Assembly (NCBI RefSeq): GCF_900120295.1
Contig: NZ_LT635466.1
Location: 1-64,000 of the forward strand
Direction: 5' to 3'
Length of the DNA stretch: 64,000 nt
Source of the DNA: Blautia sp. Marseille-P3201T
GTDB taxonomy: Bacteria; Bacillota; Clostridia; Lachnospirales; Lachnospiraceae
This document shows, in pieces, positions 50,963 through 60,621 of this stretch. The notes under the pieces were generated by a model. It did not search any database. It was not told where the DNA came from and saw nothing but the letters and a program-made list of their open reading frames with translations. The first letter of the stretch is position 1; each line of letters starts with the position of its first letter. The position numbers and the translations under genes were made by a program.

Positions 50963-50982
50963 CTATTTTTTCCTCTCTTATT

Positions 50983-51777
50983 TTACTTATAATACGCATC
51001 AAGCTCATGGGGATTTACCTGTTTCTCAACAGGGGGAAATTCCATATAGTCACCATAGTACTGCCTTAATAATTTGTCATATTCCTTAGGTGCCTTAAGT
51101 CTTAAATTCTCAAAGGATATCTCTATTATTTCTTCAAAAGGATCAAATAATAAAACTTCTTTTTCTTTAAATTTTGAAGCAAGCAGTCCAATATACTTTC
51201 CATTCTGACATTTATATTTTTCAATGACCTTTTCAATTCTACCTGCGAAATATCTTGGTGAAACAGGTTTTAAAAAGAACCAGCACGTACTTCTTATCAT
51301 ATCTTTAATAATACTGTCACCATAAACAATATTATGATGCTTACTAAATGATAAAAGTTTAAAACTTTCTAAATTATAAGTTTTATCTACAACTTTAAGA
51401 TCATTAAATCTGTCCATTGGAAAAATATCAATAAATAACCCTGATTCATATGTTTTATCATTACGATTATCCACAATCGTAGTTTTTGTATCTATAATCT
51501 TAATAAAATTATTGTAATAATTATTATCACTTCTATAGTCTAAAATTTTATATCGTCCATTTTGGGGGAATTTTGTAATTAACATTTCATAATCATCTCT
51601 TGGCATAGATATATCAATATCATCATCCCAAGGTATAAATCCACCATGACGAACCGCTCCGATCAATGTGCCATAGTTTATAATATATTTCAAATTATGC
51701 TCTCTACAAAAACGATCAACATAACTCAAAATATCCAATTCCACTTGTTTAACTTCATCATTTGATAATTTTTTCAT
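50983..51777 (-). CDS. LicD-family phosphotransferase
   Basis: The 264-residue product has GAVRHGGFIPWDDDIDISMP and YYGDYMEFPPVEKQ, the same two landmarks as its neighbour, but is otherwise diverged. Two LicD proteins in tandem suggest two different phospho-modifications or acceptors in the repeat unit. It abuts the glycosyltransferase gene at 51778. Confidence 0.9.
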   Translation of the reverse strand: MKKLSNDEVKQVELDILSYVDRFCREHNLKYIINYGTLIGAVRHGGFIPWDDDIDISMPRDDYEMLITKFPQNGRYKILDYRSDNNYYNNFIKIIDTKTTIVDNRNDKTYESGLFIDIFPMDRFNDLKVVDKTYNLESFKLLSFSKHHNIVYGDSIIKDMIRSTCWFFLKPVSPRYFAGRIEKVIEKYKCQNGKYIGLLASKFKEKEVLLFDPFEEIIEISFENLRLKAPKEYDKLLRQYYGDYMEFPPVEKQVNPHELDAYYK

Positions 51778-52758
51778 TTAATTAATCCCTTTATTTCTCT
51801 TTAAGTCTTCTAACATCAACTTTCTATAAAAAGATACATTAATTTTTAACGCTAATGCTGCGATACGCCGACCTTTTCTAAAAATTGAATTTTTAAATAT
51901 TCTAAAAGCATTCTTTTTTAAAAAATTTATAACAGACGGATAATCCTCTAATTTTTTATAATTATCAACCAATAACATACTATCCAAAACAACAAAATAC
52001 GAATGAGACAGCCTAAAAAAGGCTTCCTGTTTTAAATCAGGATATTCCTTTTCAATATACTTGGCATATTTCGCGTACACCTCTATCGCATCCAATCTTT
52101 TTGAATTATACTTCTCTGTTGTACTACTATTACTTCGATGATAATAATAATAATATGGTTTTGTTGTAACCACATAAGTTTTTGCAATCTTAATTAAATC
52201 TAAATGATAGAAAGCATCTTCATAAATTTTCCCTTCTGGAAAAGATAATTTTTCAGCTATTTCCTTTTTTAATAATTTATTACAGATAGATCCAGGAACT
52301 TTTTCGCCAATGAGTAGCTCCTTCAAAAACTCTTTTTCAGTACATATAAATTGTAACTCTGTATTATTGCACTGAGGAACTTCTTTTGTATTATATACAT
52401 TCATAATCCCGCAAACTGATACATCAGCTTTTGATTTCTTTATTTCTTCATATAAAGATAAAATCATTTCTGGATGAATATAATCATCACTGTCTATAAA
52501 AATAATATAGTCCCCAATCGCTTTTTGAATCCCATAATTTCTCGCTGACGATTGACCACCATTTTCTTTATGATATACAACAATTCTATCATCTATTTCT
52601 TTAAATTCATCACATATTTCACCACTGCCATCTGTTGAGCCATCGTCAACAAGAATAATTTCCAGATTTCTATATTTCTGGTTAATAATAGAATAAATGG
52701 CTTTCTTTAAATACTTCCTGACATTGTAGACAGGAACAATAACACTAATTTTATCCAT
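51778..52758 (-). CDS. glycosyltransferase family 2
   Basis: This 326-residue GT-A enzyme starts MDKISVIVPVYNVRKYLKKA and has LEIILVDDGSTDGSGEICDE, SARNYG and the DxD-type FIDSDDYIHPEM metal site. It has no clear membrane anchor. Its start overlaps the end of the flippase gene (ATG at 52758 within the preceding stop region). Confidence 0.92.
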   Translation of the reverse strand: MDKISVIVPVYNVRKYLKKAIYSIINQKYRNLEIILVDDGSTDGSGEICDEFKEIDDRIVVYHKENGGQSSARNYGIQKAIGDYIIFIDSDDYIHPEMILSLYEEIKKSKADVSVCGIMNVYNTKEVPQCNNTELQFICTEKEFLKELLIGEKVPGSICNKLLKKEIAEKLSFPEGKIYEDAFYHLDLIKIAKTYVVTTKPYYYYYHRSNSSTTEKYNSKRLDAIEVYAKYAKYIEKEYPDLKQEAFFRLSHSYFVVLDSMLLVDNYKKLEDYPSVINFLKKNAFRIFKNSIFRKGRRIAALALKINVSFYRKLMLEDLKRNKGIN

Positions 52759-54223
52759 GTAATCTTTTCCTAATCCTTTCTAATACTTCTACCAAAATTT
52801 TGTCTTTAACAAGGATTAATACAAGAAAATAATAAATTGCACAAACAATAATTGTTACAATAATATTTAATATAAAGTTTGTATCTATAACCATATTTGT
52901 TGGTATAAACCTATTGACCAAAAGAGCTAACGGAACAAATCCTACCACAACACATGTGTATTTTATAAACGGCGCAAAAACTTCTTTTAAATCTGCCAAT
53001 TCATTTTTACGAATAAAACAATATTCTATAAATAGAAGAACATATTCTGACAGCAATGTTGTTAAAACATAGTATTGTGGCTGTACAACACCACATAGAT
53101 ATAAAATACTATTAAAAACAAGATTACACAATCCACCAACAATGTAAAATAATGATAGCTTATTTTCAAAACCTCTAATTAAAATAACCTGTGTTCCCAT
53201 TATAATTTCTAATGCCCACGATATTGTTCTAAACGCAAAAACCTGTGTAACAACTCCACCTGCCATATAACGTGTACCATACATTAAAACAGTTGCCTGC
53301 ACGCCCAAAACAACCAACCCCATTCCAATAGGTGCCATTAAGAAGCTAAACATACTACTGCTTTTATTAATAAGTCGCTGATATGCGCCCTCATCTTCCA
53401 TTCCTATATAATAACTCAACCTAGGAACACTAACACTAATTGCACCGCTAACCACTCCAGAAATAAGCATAATCATCCTTTGTCCATTGGCATAATAAGA
53501 TACTTGTTCTGGAACCCCTACTTTAGATACAAAAGTCAGATCAAGATTTGTATACAACATTCCCGCATTTGACATCAAAAATACTCCCAGTAAAGGTTTT
53601 ATTAGATACTTAAAATTTTCAAGAGGTACTTTAACAAAATGTACCTCTTTTTTTATCCAAAGATAACTAATAAAATAATTTAAAAACTGACTAATAGACA
53701 TAATAAGGGCATATTGAACTATATCGTCAGCTTCTTTAACAAATGTAAATATCGAAACAAGCATTATAATACGAATTAACAAGGTTTTATAAAATAGAAA
53801 CGTATAATTTTCAAAAGCCTCATTAATCCATTCGATATAAAAAATTTGGGCCACTAACTGTATTCCAAGAATAATCATTAATAAATGTACACTTGGCTTC
53901 TTTGTATATATAGGCATAATGACAATATAAAATACTGATGTAACCGCTGTACAAAAAACGGAAGTATAAAATAGCATGGAAAACATTGTATTTATTTTAT
54001 CAATATTGTTTTTAACCTTACTAATCTCCCTTATTCCATAATTATATATTCCCAATGTTGCAAAAGGAATAAACCAATTCAAGTACGTATTAGCAATATT
54101 AAATTCTCCATATAACTGCTTACTCAAAATTCTAGATAGATATGCAGTTGTAATTAACGGAAAAAATATATTCAGTAGCCTGACCAGCGTATTAGCTAAC
54201 GCATTCATTCTAATATCTTTCAT
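52751..54223 (-). CDS. polysaccharide flippase (Wzx-like)
   Basis: The ~490-residue protein has about twelve to fourteen membrane helices and the MATE/Wzx start MNALANTLVRLLNIFFPLITTAYLS-type (LVRLLNIFFPLITTAYLSRI). It should flip the undecaprenyl-linked repeat across the membrane for the polymerase. AGGAGAA is well spaced for the ATG at 54223; an in-frame start at 54256 is weaker. Confidence 0.92.
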   Translation of the reverse strand: MKDIRMNALANTLVRLLNIFFPLITTAYLSRILSKQLYGEFNIANTYLNWFIPFATLGIYNYGIREISKVKNNIDKINTMFSMLFYTSVFCTAVTSVFYIVIMPIYTKKPSVHLLMIILGIQLVAQIFYIEWINEAFENYTFLFYKTLLIRIIMLVSIFTFVKEADDIVQYALIMSISQFLNYFISYLWIKKEVHFVKVPLENFKYLIKPLLGVFLMSNAGMLYTNLDLTFVSKVGVPEQVSYYANGQRMIMLISGVVSGAISVSVPRLSYYIGMEDEGAYQRLINKSSSMFSFLMAPIGMGLVVLGVQATVLMYGTRYMAGGVVTQVFAFRTISWALEIIMGTQVILIRGFENKLSLFYIVGGLCNLVFNSILYLCGVVQPQYYVLTTLLSEYVLLFIEYCFIRKNELADLKEVFAPFIKYTCVVVGFVPLALLVNRFIPTNMVIDTNFILNIIVTIIVCAIYYFLVLILVKDKILVEVLERIRKRLHG

Positions 54224-54273
54224 AAATTCTCCTATTGCTTCACGGCGTATTTTCACATTATGTATAATTCCGT

Positions 54274-55269
54274 TTACTTCTTATATTTCCAAAATGGCAA
54301 TTTTACCATACCCACTAGACTTCCAATTCCGTAACTAACATGTAATAAGAAAAATAGAAACGGAAGTGCTAACTGACACCATGTCTTTTTTACTCCTTTT
54401 ACAGATAAAACAGACATTGCTACTGCAGCAAGCCAGTACATTCCCCACATCAGATAGGCAAGGAATGGAAATCCAAATGCTGCCAGGATGCTTGTACCGA
54501 TAATTCCCAACACAAAGCAAAAAGGCACAAAATGATAAACAGACAAACATTTCGGACAGGCTTTTAAAGTCAGCGCTACCCAATATCCGTTGCCATATTT
54601 CTGTTTCAGCATGGCTTTTAAGGAACTTCTGGTGTGCTGATAAGAAATAATATCAGAGGAATAACATATTTTATATCCTGCCTGTCGAATTCTGTAATGA
54701 ATTTCATTGTCTTCTGTTCTTCCTAACTGCTCATTAAAAAGTCCGACTTTATCAAATACTTCTCTTTTATATGCTCCGTGAAAAACAGACTTTACATACG
54801 TCTTTTTTTCACTTCTTCTATAAGGAGCAATGCTGCTTCCAAACATAGACTGCTCTGCCAAAAGGAGAGTTTCTTTCCATGGAGTACTCTCGTCAATCAT
54901 ATTAGGTCTTACTCCGCCGGATACATATTCCCCGCTTTTAAGAACCTCTGCATTTTTTTGTACGAAATCATGAGGAATTGCAGCGTGTGCATCTACTCGT
55001 ATGATAACATCTCCCTGATAATTCTCTATAGCCACATTCCACCCGGCAGCCTGAATTTTCCTCGGGTTATCTAAAACCTGCACGTTAATAAAATCTTTAT
55101 TCTCATCACGGAATTTCTCCATGATTTTCTTTGTTGCATCTTCAGATTTACTGTCAATCAAAACGACTTCCATCTGGTTATGAGGATAATCCTGACTCTT
55201 TATACACTCTAATAAAGCCGGCAGGGCATTCTGCTCATTATATGCAACCACACAAACTGATATAATCAT
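54274..55269 (-). CDS. membrane-anchored glycosyltransferase family 2
   Basis: The 331-residue GT2 enzyme has SVCVVAYNEQNALPALLECI, VVLIDSKSEDAT, VIIRVDAHAAIP and GRTEDNEIHYRIRQAG (catalytic region), then membrane helices at the C-terminus (FVPFCFVLGIIGTSILAAFG). It resembles enzymes of the succinoglycan/ExoA branch that act at the membrane. Confidence 0.9.
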   Translation of the reverse strand: MIISVCVVAYNEQNALPALLECIKSQDYPHNQMEVVLIDSKSEDATKKIMEKFRDENKDFINVQVLDNPRKIQAAGWNVAIENYQGDVIIRVDAHAAIPHDFVQKNAEVLKSGEYVSGGVRPNMIDESTPWKETLLLAEQSMFGSSIAPYRRSEKKTYVKSVFHGAYKREVFDKVGLFNEQLGRTEDNEIHYRIRQAGYKICYSSDIISYQHTRSSLKAMLKQKYGNGYWVALTLKACPKCLSVYHFVPFCFVLGIIGTSILAAFGFPFLAYLMWGMYWLAAVAMSVLSVKGVKKTWCQLALPFLFFLLHVSYGIGSLVGMVKLPFWKYKK

Positions 55270-55279
55270 CTGAAAACTC

Positions 55280-55960
55280 CTATTTTATTACTGCTGCTAC
55301 TGTCGCAAACATGGTTTTAATATCCTCAAAAAAGCTGAATTTTTCAATGGCTTTTAAATTATATTTCATTTTTTCAGGCAGTACCTGATGAATATAAACC
55401 TCATCTGCATTTTGTGCATCTTCCAGTAACTTTTCTTCGTCTTTATATTCAATACTTGCTCTTGAAGTAACACCTGCAGGAAGTAACAATGTTGCTTTCA
55501 TTTCATCAGTATAATGGGCAACATATTTTTCTACTTCCGGTCTTGTTCCCACAAAAGTCATATCGCCTGCAAGAATATTAAATAACTGAGGAAGCTCATC
55601 TAACCGACAGCCTCTTAACAGTTTTCCCATTCTTGTTACACGCATATCTCCCTTAGTCGTAACCTGTGTACCAATTTTTTCCGCATTTTCTACCATAGTA
55701 CGAAATTTACAAATACGGAATTTTTTTCCATAAGTGGTTACTCGAACCTGTCTGAAAAGCACTGGTCCTTTAGAATCCAGTTTTATCATAATACTTAAAA
55801 CCAAAAGCACCGGAGAAAGCAATATCAGCAGAATACCTGCGACAACAACATCGAAAATGCGTTTGGCCACCAGCCCGGCCTTATGCTTTTCCAGTATCTT
55901 ATAATATTTTCTTACTTCCTCTGTTTGCATTTCCGGAGGAAGTTCTTTCCACTTTTTCAT
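55280..55960 (-). CDS. undecaprenyl-phosphate sugar-phosphate transferase (priming enzyme)
   Basis: This enzyme moves a sugar 1-phosphate to undecaprenyl phosphate, starting the repeat unit. The 226-residue product has one membrane hairpin (RIFDVVVAGILLILLSPVLL) and the conserved GPVLFRQVRV, KFRTMV, RLDELPQLFNIL and FVGTRPEVEKY motifs of the bacterial sugar transferase (PglC/WcaJ) family. The short length means the catalytic domain only. Confidence 0.95.
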   Translation of the reverse strand: MKKWKELPPEMQTEEVRKYYKILEKHKAGLVAKRIFDVVVAGILLILLSPVLLVLSIMIKLDSKGPVLFRQVRVTTYGKKFRICKFRTMVENAEKIGTQVTTKGDMRVTRMGKLLRGCRLDELPQLFNILAGDMTFVGTRPEVEKYVAHYTDEMKATLLLPAGVTSRASIEYKDEEKLLEDAQNADEVYIHQVLPEKMKYNLKAIEKFSFFEDIKTMFATVAAVIK

Positions 55961-55970
55961 TATTCTTTTC

Positions 55971-57164
55971 CTATCTTATACATTCTTTAAAGGATTTAAT
56001 TACATACTCTACTTCTTCATCTGTCAATTTCGTATGCAATGGCAATGTAATTTCATTAGAGAACATTTCATAAGCATTTGGATAATCTGCAATATCGAAT
56101 CCCAGATTTTTATATGCTGTAAGCATTGGAAGAGGTTTAAAATGCACATTTGTGGCAATCCCTTTTTCTGCCATTCTTGTAATAATTTCATTACATTCTT
56201 TTCTTGTTTTTCCTGGCAGTCTGGTAATATATAAGTGACCGCTTGAAGAAAAATCTTTCCCATAATGATGAAGATGTTCTATATTCTCTCCTTCAAAGCT
56301 TTTATCATACATTTTAATCATTTCTTTTCTGCGCGCTAAAATCGCAGGATATCTTTCTAGTTGTGCCAAACCGATAGACGCCATAATATCGGTCATATTA
56401 CATTTAAAATATGGCGCTACAATATCATATTCCCATGCGCCCAACTGAGTCTTAGCCAATGCGTCTTTAGACTGTCCATGAAGTGAGAATAACATAAACT
56501 GCTTATACAGTTCTTCATTATCTATCCCATCAATATCTCGCCATACAAGCGCTCCGCCTTCTGCTGTTGTCAGATTTTTAACTGCATGGAAAGAAAAACT
56601 TGTAAAATCCGCAATCTCTCCGCAATGTTTCCCCTCTCTTGCAGCGCCAAAGGCATGAGCTCCATCTGCCACAACAGCTACTCTGCCTATCTGTCTCTGG
56701 ATTTTATTTGCCGGCTGAAACAGATGTTTCTTTCGTTCTAAAATTTCAAATATTCTTTTATAATCACATACAATACCTGCCAGATCCACAGGAATTACTG
56801 CTTTTGTTTTCTCTGTAATTGCAGCTTCCAGTTTATCATAATCCATTTCGTAAGAATTTTTCCCTGTATCTACAAGAACAAGTTTTGCTCCTACATGACA
56901 GACCACACTTGCAGAAGCTGTATAAGTATAAGCAGAAGTAATAACCTCATCCCCCGGTCCAATGCCTAATGCCCGTAATGCCATCTCTGAACAAGCCGTA
57001 GCTGAATTTAGACATACTGCTTTACTTGTATGACAAAATTCCGCAATATTCTTTTCAAATAATTTTGTTTTCGGACCGGTTGTAATCCAGCCGCTTCTTA
57101 ATGTATCTACTACTTCCGCAATTTCACTTTCTGTAATATCTGGTGGTGAAAATAAAACGTTCAT
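55971..57164 (-). CDS. DegT/DnrJ/EryC1/StrS-family sugar aminotransferase
   Basis: This PLP enzyme aminates a 4-keto nucleotide sugar. The 397-residue product has CLNSATACSEMALRALGIGP, EVITSAYTYTASASVV, VVADGAHAFGA and FSFHAVKNLTTAEGGA with the catalytic Lys. Standing between the CapD-like dehydratase and the priming transferase, it probably makes a UDP-4-amino-4,6-dideoxy sugar, as in the PglF-PglE-PglC route (inference). Confidence 0.95.
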   Translation of the reverse strand: MNVLFSPPDITESEIAEVVDTLRSGWITTGPKTKLFEKNIAEFCHTSKAVCLNSATACSEMALRALGIGPGDEVITSAYTYTASASVVCHVGAKLVLVDTGKNSYEMDYDKLEAAITEKTKAVIPVDLAGIVCDYKRIFEILERKKHLFQPANKIQRQIGRVAVVADGAHAFGAAREGKHCGEIADFTSFSFHAVKNLTTAEGGALVWRDIDGIDNEELYKQFMLFSLHGQSKDALAKTQLGAWEYDIVAPYFKCNMTDIMASIGLAQLERYPAILARRKEMIKMYDKSFEGENIEHLHHYGKDFSSSGHLYITRLPGKTRKECNEIITRMAEKGIATNVHFKPLPMLTAYKNLGFDIADYPNAYEMFSNEITLPLHTKLTDEEVEYVIKSFKECIR

Positions 57165-57183
57165 TGTTTATGCCTCCATGATT

Positions 57184-59064
57184 TTATTTCTTAATACAAT
57201 AAGTAGGAACCAACTGCTGTACTTTTTCTTTAATTCTTTCATCATCATTATAGCAAGCATCTTTCAACTCCGCTAATTCATCAAAAAATGTTTCTTCGTC
57301 CATCTCAATCGGTTTTCCAATATGAATTAACTTATTAGCAGTTTCTTTCATACCTTCTTCTGCCATGAGAAGTTCTTCATACAATTTTTCTCCTGGGCGA
57401 AGACCTGTATATTCAATTTTAATGTCTACGTCTGGTGTATAACCTGAAAGACGAATTAAATTTCTTGCCATATCATCAATTCTGACAGGCGCTCCCATTT
57501 CCAGTACAAAAATTTCGCCTCCCCGAGCATAAGCACCTGCCTGTAAAACTAAAGATACTGCTTCCGGAATAGTCATAAAGTATCTGATAATATCTTTATG
57601 GGTCACTGTAACCGGACCACCTTCTGCAATCTGCTTTTTAAATAACGGAATTACACTGCCATTACTTCCCAGCACATTTCCGAAACGCACTGCCACAAAT
57701 TCTGTCTCTGAAATCTTATCAAAGCTCTGTACAATCATTTCACACAAACGCTTTGATGCTCCCATAATGTTTGTAGGATTTACAGCTTTATCTGTAGAAA
57801 TTAAAACAAATCTCTTCACGCCATATTCGCTGGCCGCCTTTGCTGTTTTATAAGTTCCGAAAACATTGTTTTTAATTGCTTCGTTTGGACTGTCCTCCAT
57901 AAGCGGTACATGTTTATGTGCAGCTGCATGATATACAATATCCGGACGATATTTCTCAAATACAGTTTCAATTCTGTGTGTATTTCTCACAGAACCGATT
58001 AACACCACTAAGTTCAAATCTGGGTAATGTCTTTTTAGCTCCTGCTGAATTTCGTACGCATTATTTTCATATATATCAAAAATAATCAGCTGTTTTGGAT
58101 TATACATGGCAATCTGGCGGCACAGTTCGCTTCCAATAGAGCCACCCCCACCTGTCACCATTACAACTTTCTGTTCTACATATCCCATGATTTCATCCAG
58201 ATTAACCTGTATAGGATCTCTGCCCAGCAAATCTGTAATTTCAACATCTCTCAATTTTCCTATGTTCAGTTCACCGTCAATTAACTGATACATACCTGGC
58301 AATATTTTCAACTCGCACTTAGCCATTTTGCATATCTCAAGAATTTCGCTTCTTTCTTCTTTAGACGCAGAAGGCATTGCCAGTATAATCTTATCGATTT
58401 TGTATTTTTCTACACTTTTTAAAATTGCAGAGCGATCTCCTACAATAGGAATACCATTAATATATCGCCCTTCTTTATTTCGGTCATCATCAATTACACA
58501 GCATACTTTCATTGTAAGAAAACGGCTGTCTAAGATTTCTTTAATAATGACACGGCCTGCATCTCCTGCCCCAATAATCATAACTCTTTTTTGAGGCTGT
58601 CCGCAGCCAAATCGCTGTTCTCTTGCTTCCTTTAAGTATCGGCAAAAACGATAGGAAAATCGTATTCCTACAACCATCACAGTCTGCAACAAAATTTCCG
58701 CAAAAAAATAACTTCTGGGAATAGGATATTGTAACAAATGAAACCCTGTAATCTGCATAAAAAAAGATACGACATTTGCTAACAGGATATACCCTAATTC
58801 ATGAATACTGACAAACTTCCAAAGGCTATGATACATTTTACAAAAATAAAATACCAACAGCGTTGTAACCATATGAATAGGTAAGTAATGATACATGCTT
58901 TCTAAATATTCTGCATCAATGCTGCTATAGGAAAAGTCAAATCTGGCAATCAGTGCCCCCACCGAAGCTATCGCAATAATTGCAATATCTCCTAAGAGCA
59001 GAAGCAATGCCCGCCTTACCCATTGCAAATCTAGTAATCTTTGTTCTTTTATATTCTGTTTCAC
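57184..59064 (-). CDS. CapD/PglF-like nucleotide-sugar 4,6-dehydratase
   Basis: The 626-residue protein has four N-terminal membrane helices (LLLLLGDIAIIAIASVGALI; HMVTTLLVFYFCKMYHSLWK), a CoA-binding-like domain (VMIIGAGDAGRVIIKEIL) and the SDR domain: VTGGGGSIGSELCRQIA, HAAAHKHVPLMEDSP, ISTDKAVNPTNIMGASKR, FGNVLGSNGSVIP. It should convert UDP-GlcNAc to its 4-keto-6-deoxy form. It starts with a GTG at 59064 and is the first gene of the leftward surface-polysaccharide operon. Confidence 0.95.
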   Translation of the reverse strand: MKQNIKEQRLLDLQWVRRALLLLLGDIAIIAIASVGALIARFDFSYSSIDAEYLESMYHYLPIHMVTTLLVFYFCKMYHSLWKFVSIHELGYILLANVVSFFMQITGFHLLQYPIPRSYFFAEILLQTVMVVGIRFSYRFCRYLKEAREQRFGCGQPQKRVMIIGAGDAGRVIIKEILDSRFLTMKVCCVIDDDRNKEGRYINGIPIVGDRSAILKSVEKYKIDKIILAMPSASKEERSEILEICKMAKCELKILPGMYQLIDGELNIGKLRDVEITDLLGRDPIQVNLDEIMGYVEQKVVMVTGGGGSIGSELCRQIAMYNPKQLIIFDIYENNAYEIQQELKRHYPDLNLVVLIGSVRNTHRIETVFEKYRPDIVYHAAAHKHVPLMEDSPNEAIKNNVFGTYKTAKAASEYGVKRFVLISTDKAVNPTNIMGASKRLCEMIVQSFDKISETEFVAVRFGNVLGSNGSVIPLFKKQIAEGGPVTVTHKDIIRYFMTIPEAVSLVLQAGAYARGGEIFVLEMGAPVRIDDMARNLIRLSGYTPDVDIKIEYTGLRPGEKLYEELLMAEEGMKETANKLIHIGKPIEMDEETFFDELAELKDACYNDDERIKEKVQQLVPTYCIKK

Positions 59065-59136
59065 GTCTTTTGTTCCCTTTCAACTTTAATATATTTTACA
59101 ATTACTTTATTTTCCTTTTACCCATACTCTCACAGT

Positions 59137-59165
59137 ATTATATCTCAAACTCCTATATGAAACAA
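59137..59165 (-). promoter_or_regulatory. promoter of the polysaccharide operon
   Basis: TATAAT (59137-59142) with TTGTTT (59160-59165) 17 bases upstream on the minus strand, about 75 bases before the GTG start at 59064. A better-looking TTGACT lies 22 bases from the -10, too far for a standard promoter. Confidence 0.55.
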
Positions 59166-59259
59166 GTCAAAATCTCATTTCAACTATTAAAAGTCTATAA
59201 AACTACCATTCCCTTCTCAAAAAATACTATACTTTTTTATCTTTTAGTTGTCGGAGCAT

Positions 59260-59298
59260 TTTTTATTTCATAGGAAATTCTGTCCTATGAAATAAAAA
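59260..59298. terminator. bidirectional hairpin
   Basis: TTTTTATTTCATAGGA and TCCTATGAAATAAAAA are perfect arms separated by about eight bases. It lies just beyond the BMP-protein terminator, so the intergenic region carries two hairpins in a row. Confidence 0.75.
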
Positions 59299-59340
59299 AG
59301 CATCGCAAAACGGATATATACCAGCCATTTTGCAATGCTT
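59298..59340 (-). terminator. terminator of the BMP lipoprotein gene
   Basis: AAGCATTGCAAAA (59328-59340 complement) pairs with TTTTGCGATGCTT, followed by TTTTTTATTT on the minus strand. Confidence 0.88.
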
Positions 59341-59358
59341 CTTTTAAAAATCGTATAC

Positions 59359-60537
59359 TTATTTTACAACGATATTTTTATAATACCAGTTAATTCCGCC
59401 TGTGATCGTTGCATCATCTAAAGTTTTACCTTCTTCACCAACTGTTTTTCCGTCATTTGTTTCCAGAACACCGTCAAATACGTTAAATCCTTCTTCTACA
59501 ATGCGTTTTCTTGCTTCGTCAACTTTTTCCTGTGTTCCAGGCGCAACTAAGTCTTCGTTTAATGGTGCAATATCCACTAAACCTTCTTTCATACCACCGA
59601 AGTAGTTTTCAGCAGTCCATGTTCCGTCAATAACTTTTTTCGTAGCTTCTGTGTAGTATTTGCCCCAGTTCCAGATAACAGATGTTAAAGTAGCGCCCGG
59701 TGCGTCTTTTTCCATATCAGAGTTGTAACCTACGCCCCATACTCCTGCTGCTTCTGCTTCTGTCTGTGGGTTTGGTGTATCACAATGCTGTCCGATTACA
59801 TCACATCCTTCTGCAATCAGAGCTTTTGCTGCATTTGTTTCTTCTGTAGGAGAAAGCCAGCTGTTTGTAACCTTTACATAAACCTGTGCATCTGGATTAA
59901 CTTCTGCAACACCAATGGCAAACGCATCTGCTCCGCCTGTTACTTCAGAGTTCTCGGAACCCATTGCAGCTACATAACCAATTTTATTTGTTTCTGTTTT
60001 CATACCTGCAACAATACCGGATAAATATCTTGCCTGATAAATTCTTCCGAAATAATTGTTGAAGTTTGTATCATTTGATTTATATCCTGTTCCGTGAGAA
60101 AAGATAACGTCTGGATATTCTTCTGCTAATGCTTCACAAGTATCCATATAGTTAAAACTTGTTGCATAAATAACCTGACAGCCTTCTTCGATACACTCTC
60201 TCATTGCCTGCTCTGTTTTTGTAGGGTCTGCATCCGGAATGTTATTTTTTCTGATAATCTGGCTATCTTCTAATCCTAACTCTTTCTGCATTTCTACAAT
60301 ACCTAAATCATGAGCATAGCTATATCCAGAACCATCTGCAGGATCTCCGATATGAATAACACCAACTTTTAAATCTTCTTTTGCAACCGGTTCAAATTTT
60401 GCATCGCCGCCCTTGTCAGCGCTGTCTTCTTTTTTAGAAGTTTCTTTTTCTGCTTCCCCCTGCTGCTGTCCGCATCCTGTAAATAATGTTCCAATCATGG
60501 CGATGGATAACAATGCACCCAAGATTTTCTTTTTCAT
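59359..60537 (-). CDS. BMP-family substrate-binding lipoprotein
   Basis: This is a periplasmic-type binding protein for an ABC importer; BMP family members usually bind nucleosides. The 392-residue product has a lipoprotein signal (LGALLSIAMIGTLFTGC), a Glu/Lys-rich linker and the core: KVGVIHIGDPADGSGYSYAH, IYATSFNYMDTCEALA, KIGYVAAMGSENSEVTGGAD and DVIGQHCDTPNP. No ATPase or permease genes are adjacent, so its transporter is elsewhere. Confidence 0.92.
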   Translation of the reverse strand: MKKKILGALLSIAMIGTLFTGCGQQQGEAEKETSKKEDSADKGGDAKFEPVAKEDLKVGVIHIGDPADGSGYSYAHDLGIVEMQKELGLEDSQIIRKNNIPDADPTKTEQAMRECIEEGCQVIYATSFNYMDTCEALAEEYPDVIFSHGTGYKSNDTNFNNYFGRIYQARYLSGIVAGMKTETNKIGYVAAMGSENSEVTGGADAFAIGVAEVNPDAQVYVKVTNSWLSPTEETNAAKALIAEGCDVIGQHCDTPNPQTEAEAAGVWGVGYNSDMEKDAPGATLTSVIWNWGKYYTEATKKVIDGTWTAENYFGGMKEGLVDIAPLNEDLVAPGTQEKVDEARKRIVEEGFNVFDGVLETNDGKTVGEEGKTLDDATITGGINWYYKNIVVK

Positions 60538-60621
60538 GATTTTCCTCCTGAAATTTTAAATATTTTAACATCATACGGAACACATCATATCATCATATCC
60601 GCCACTTTTCAACAAAAAACA

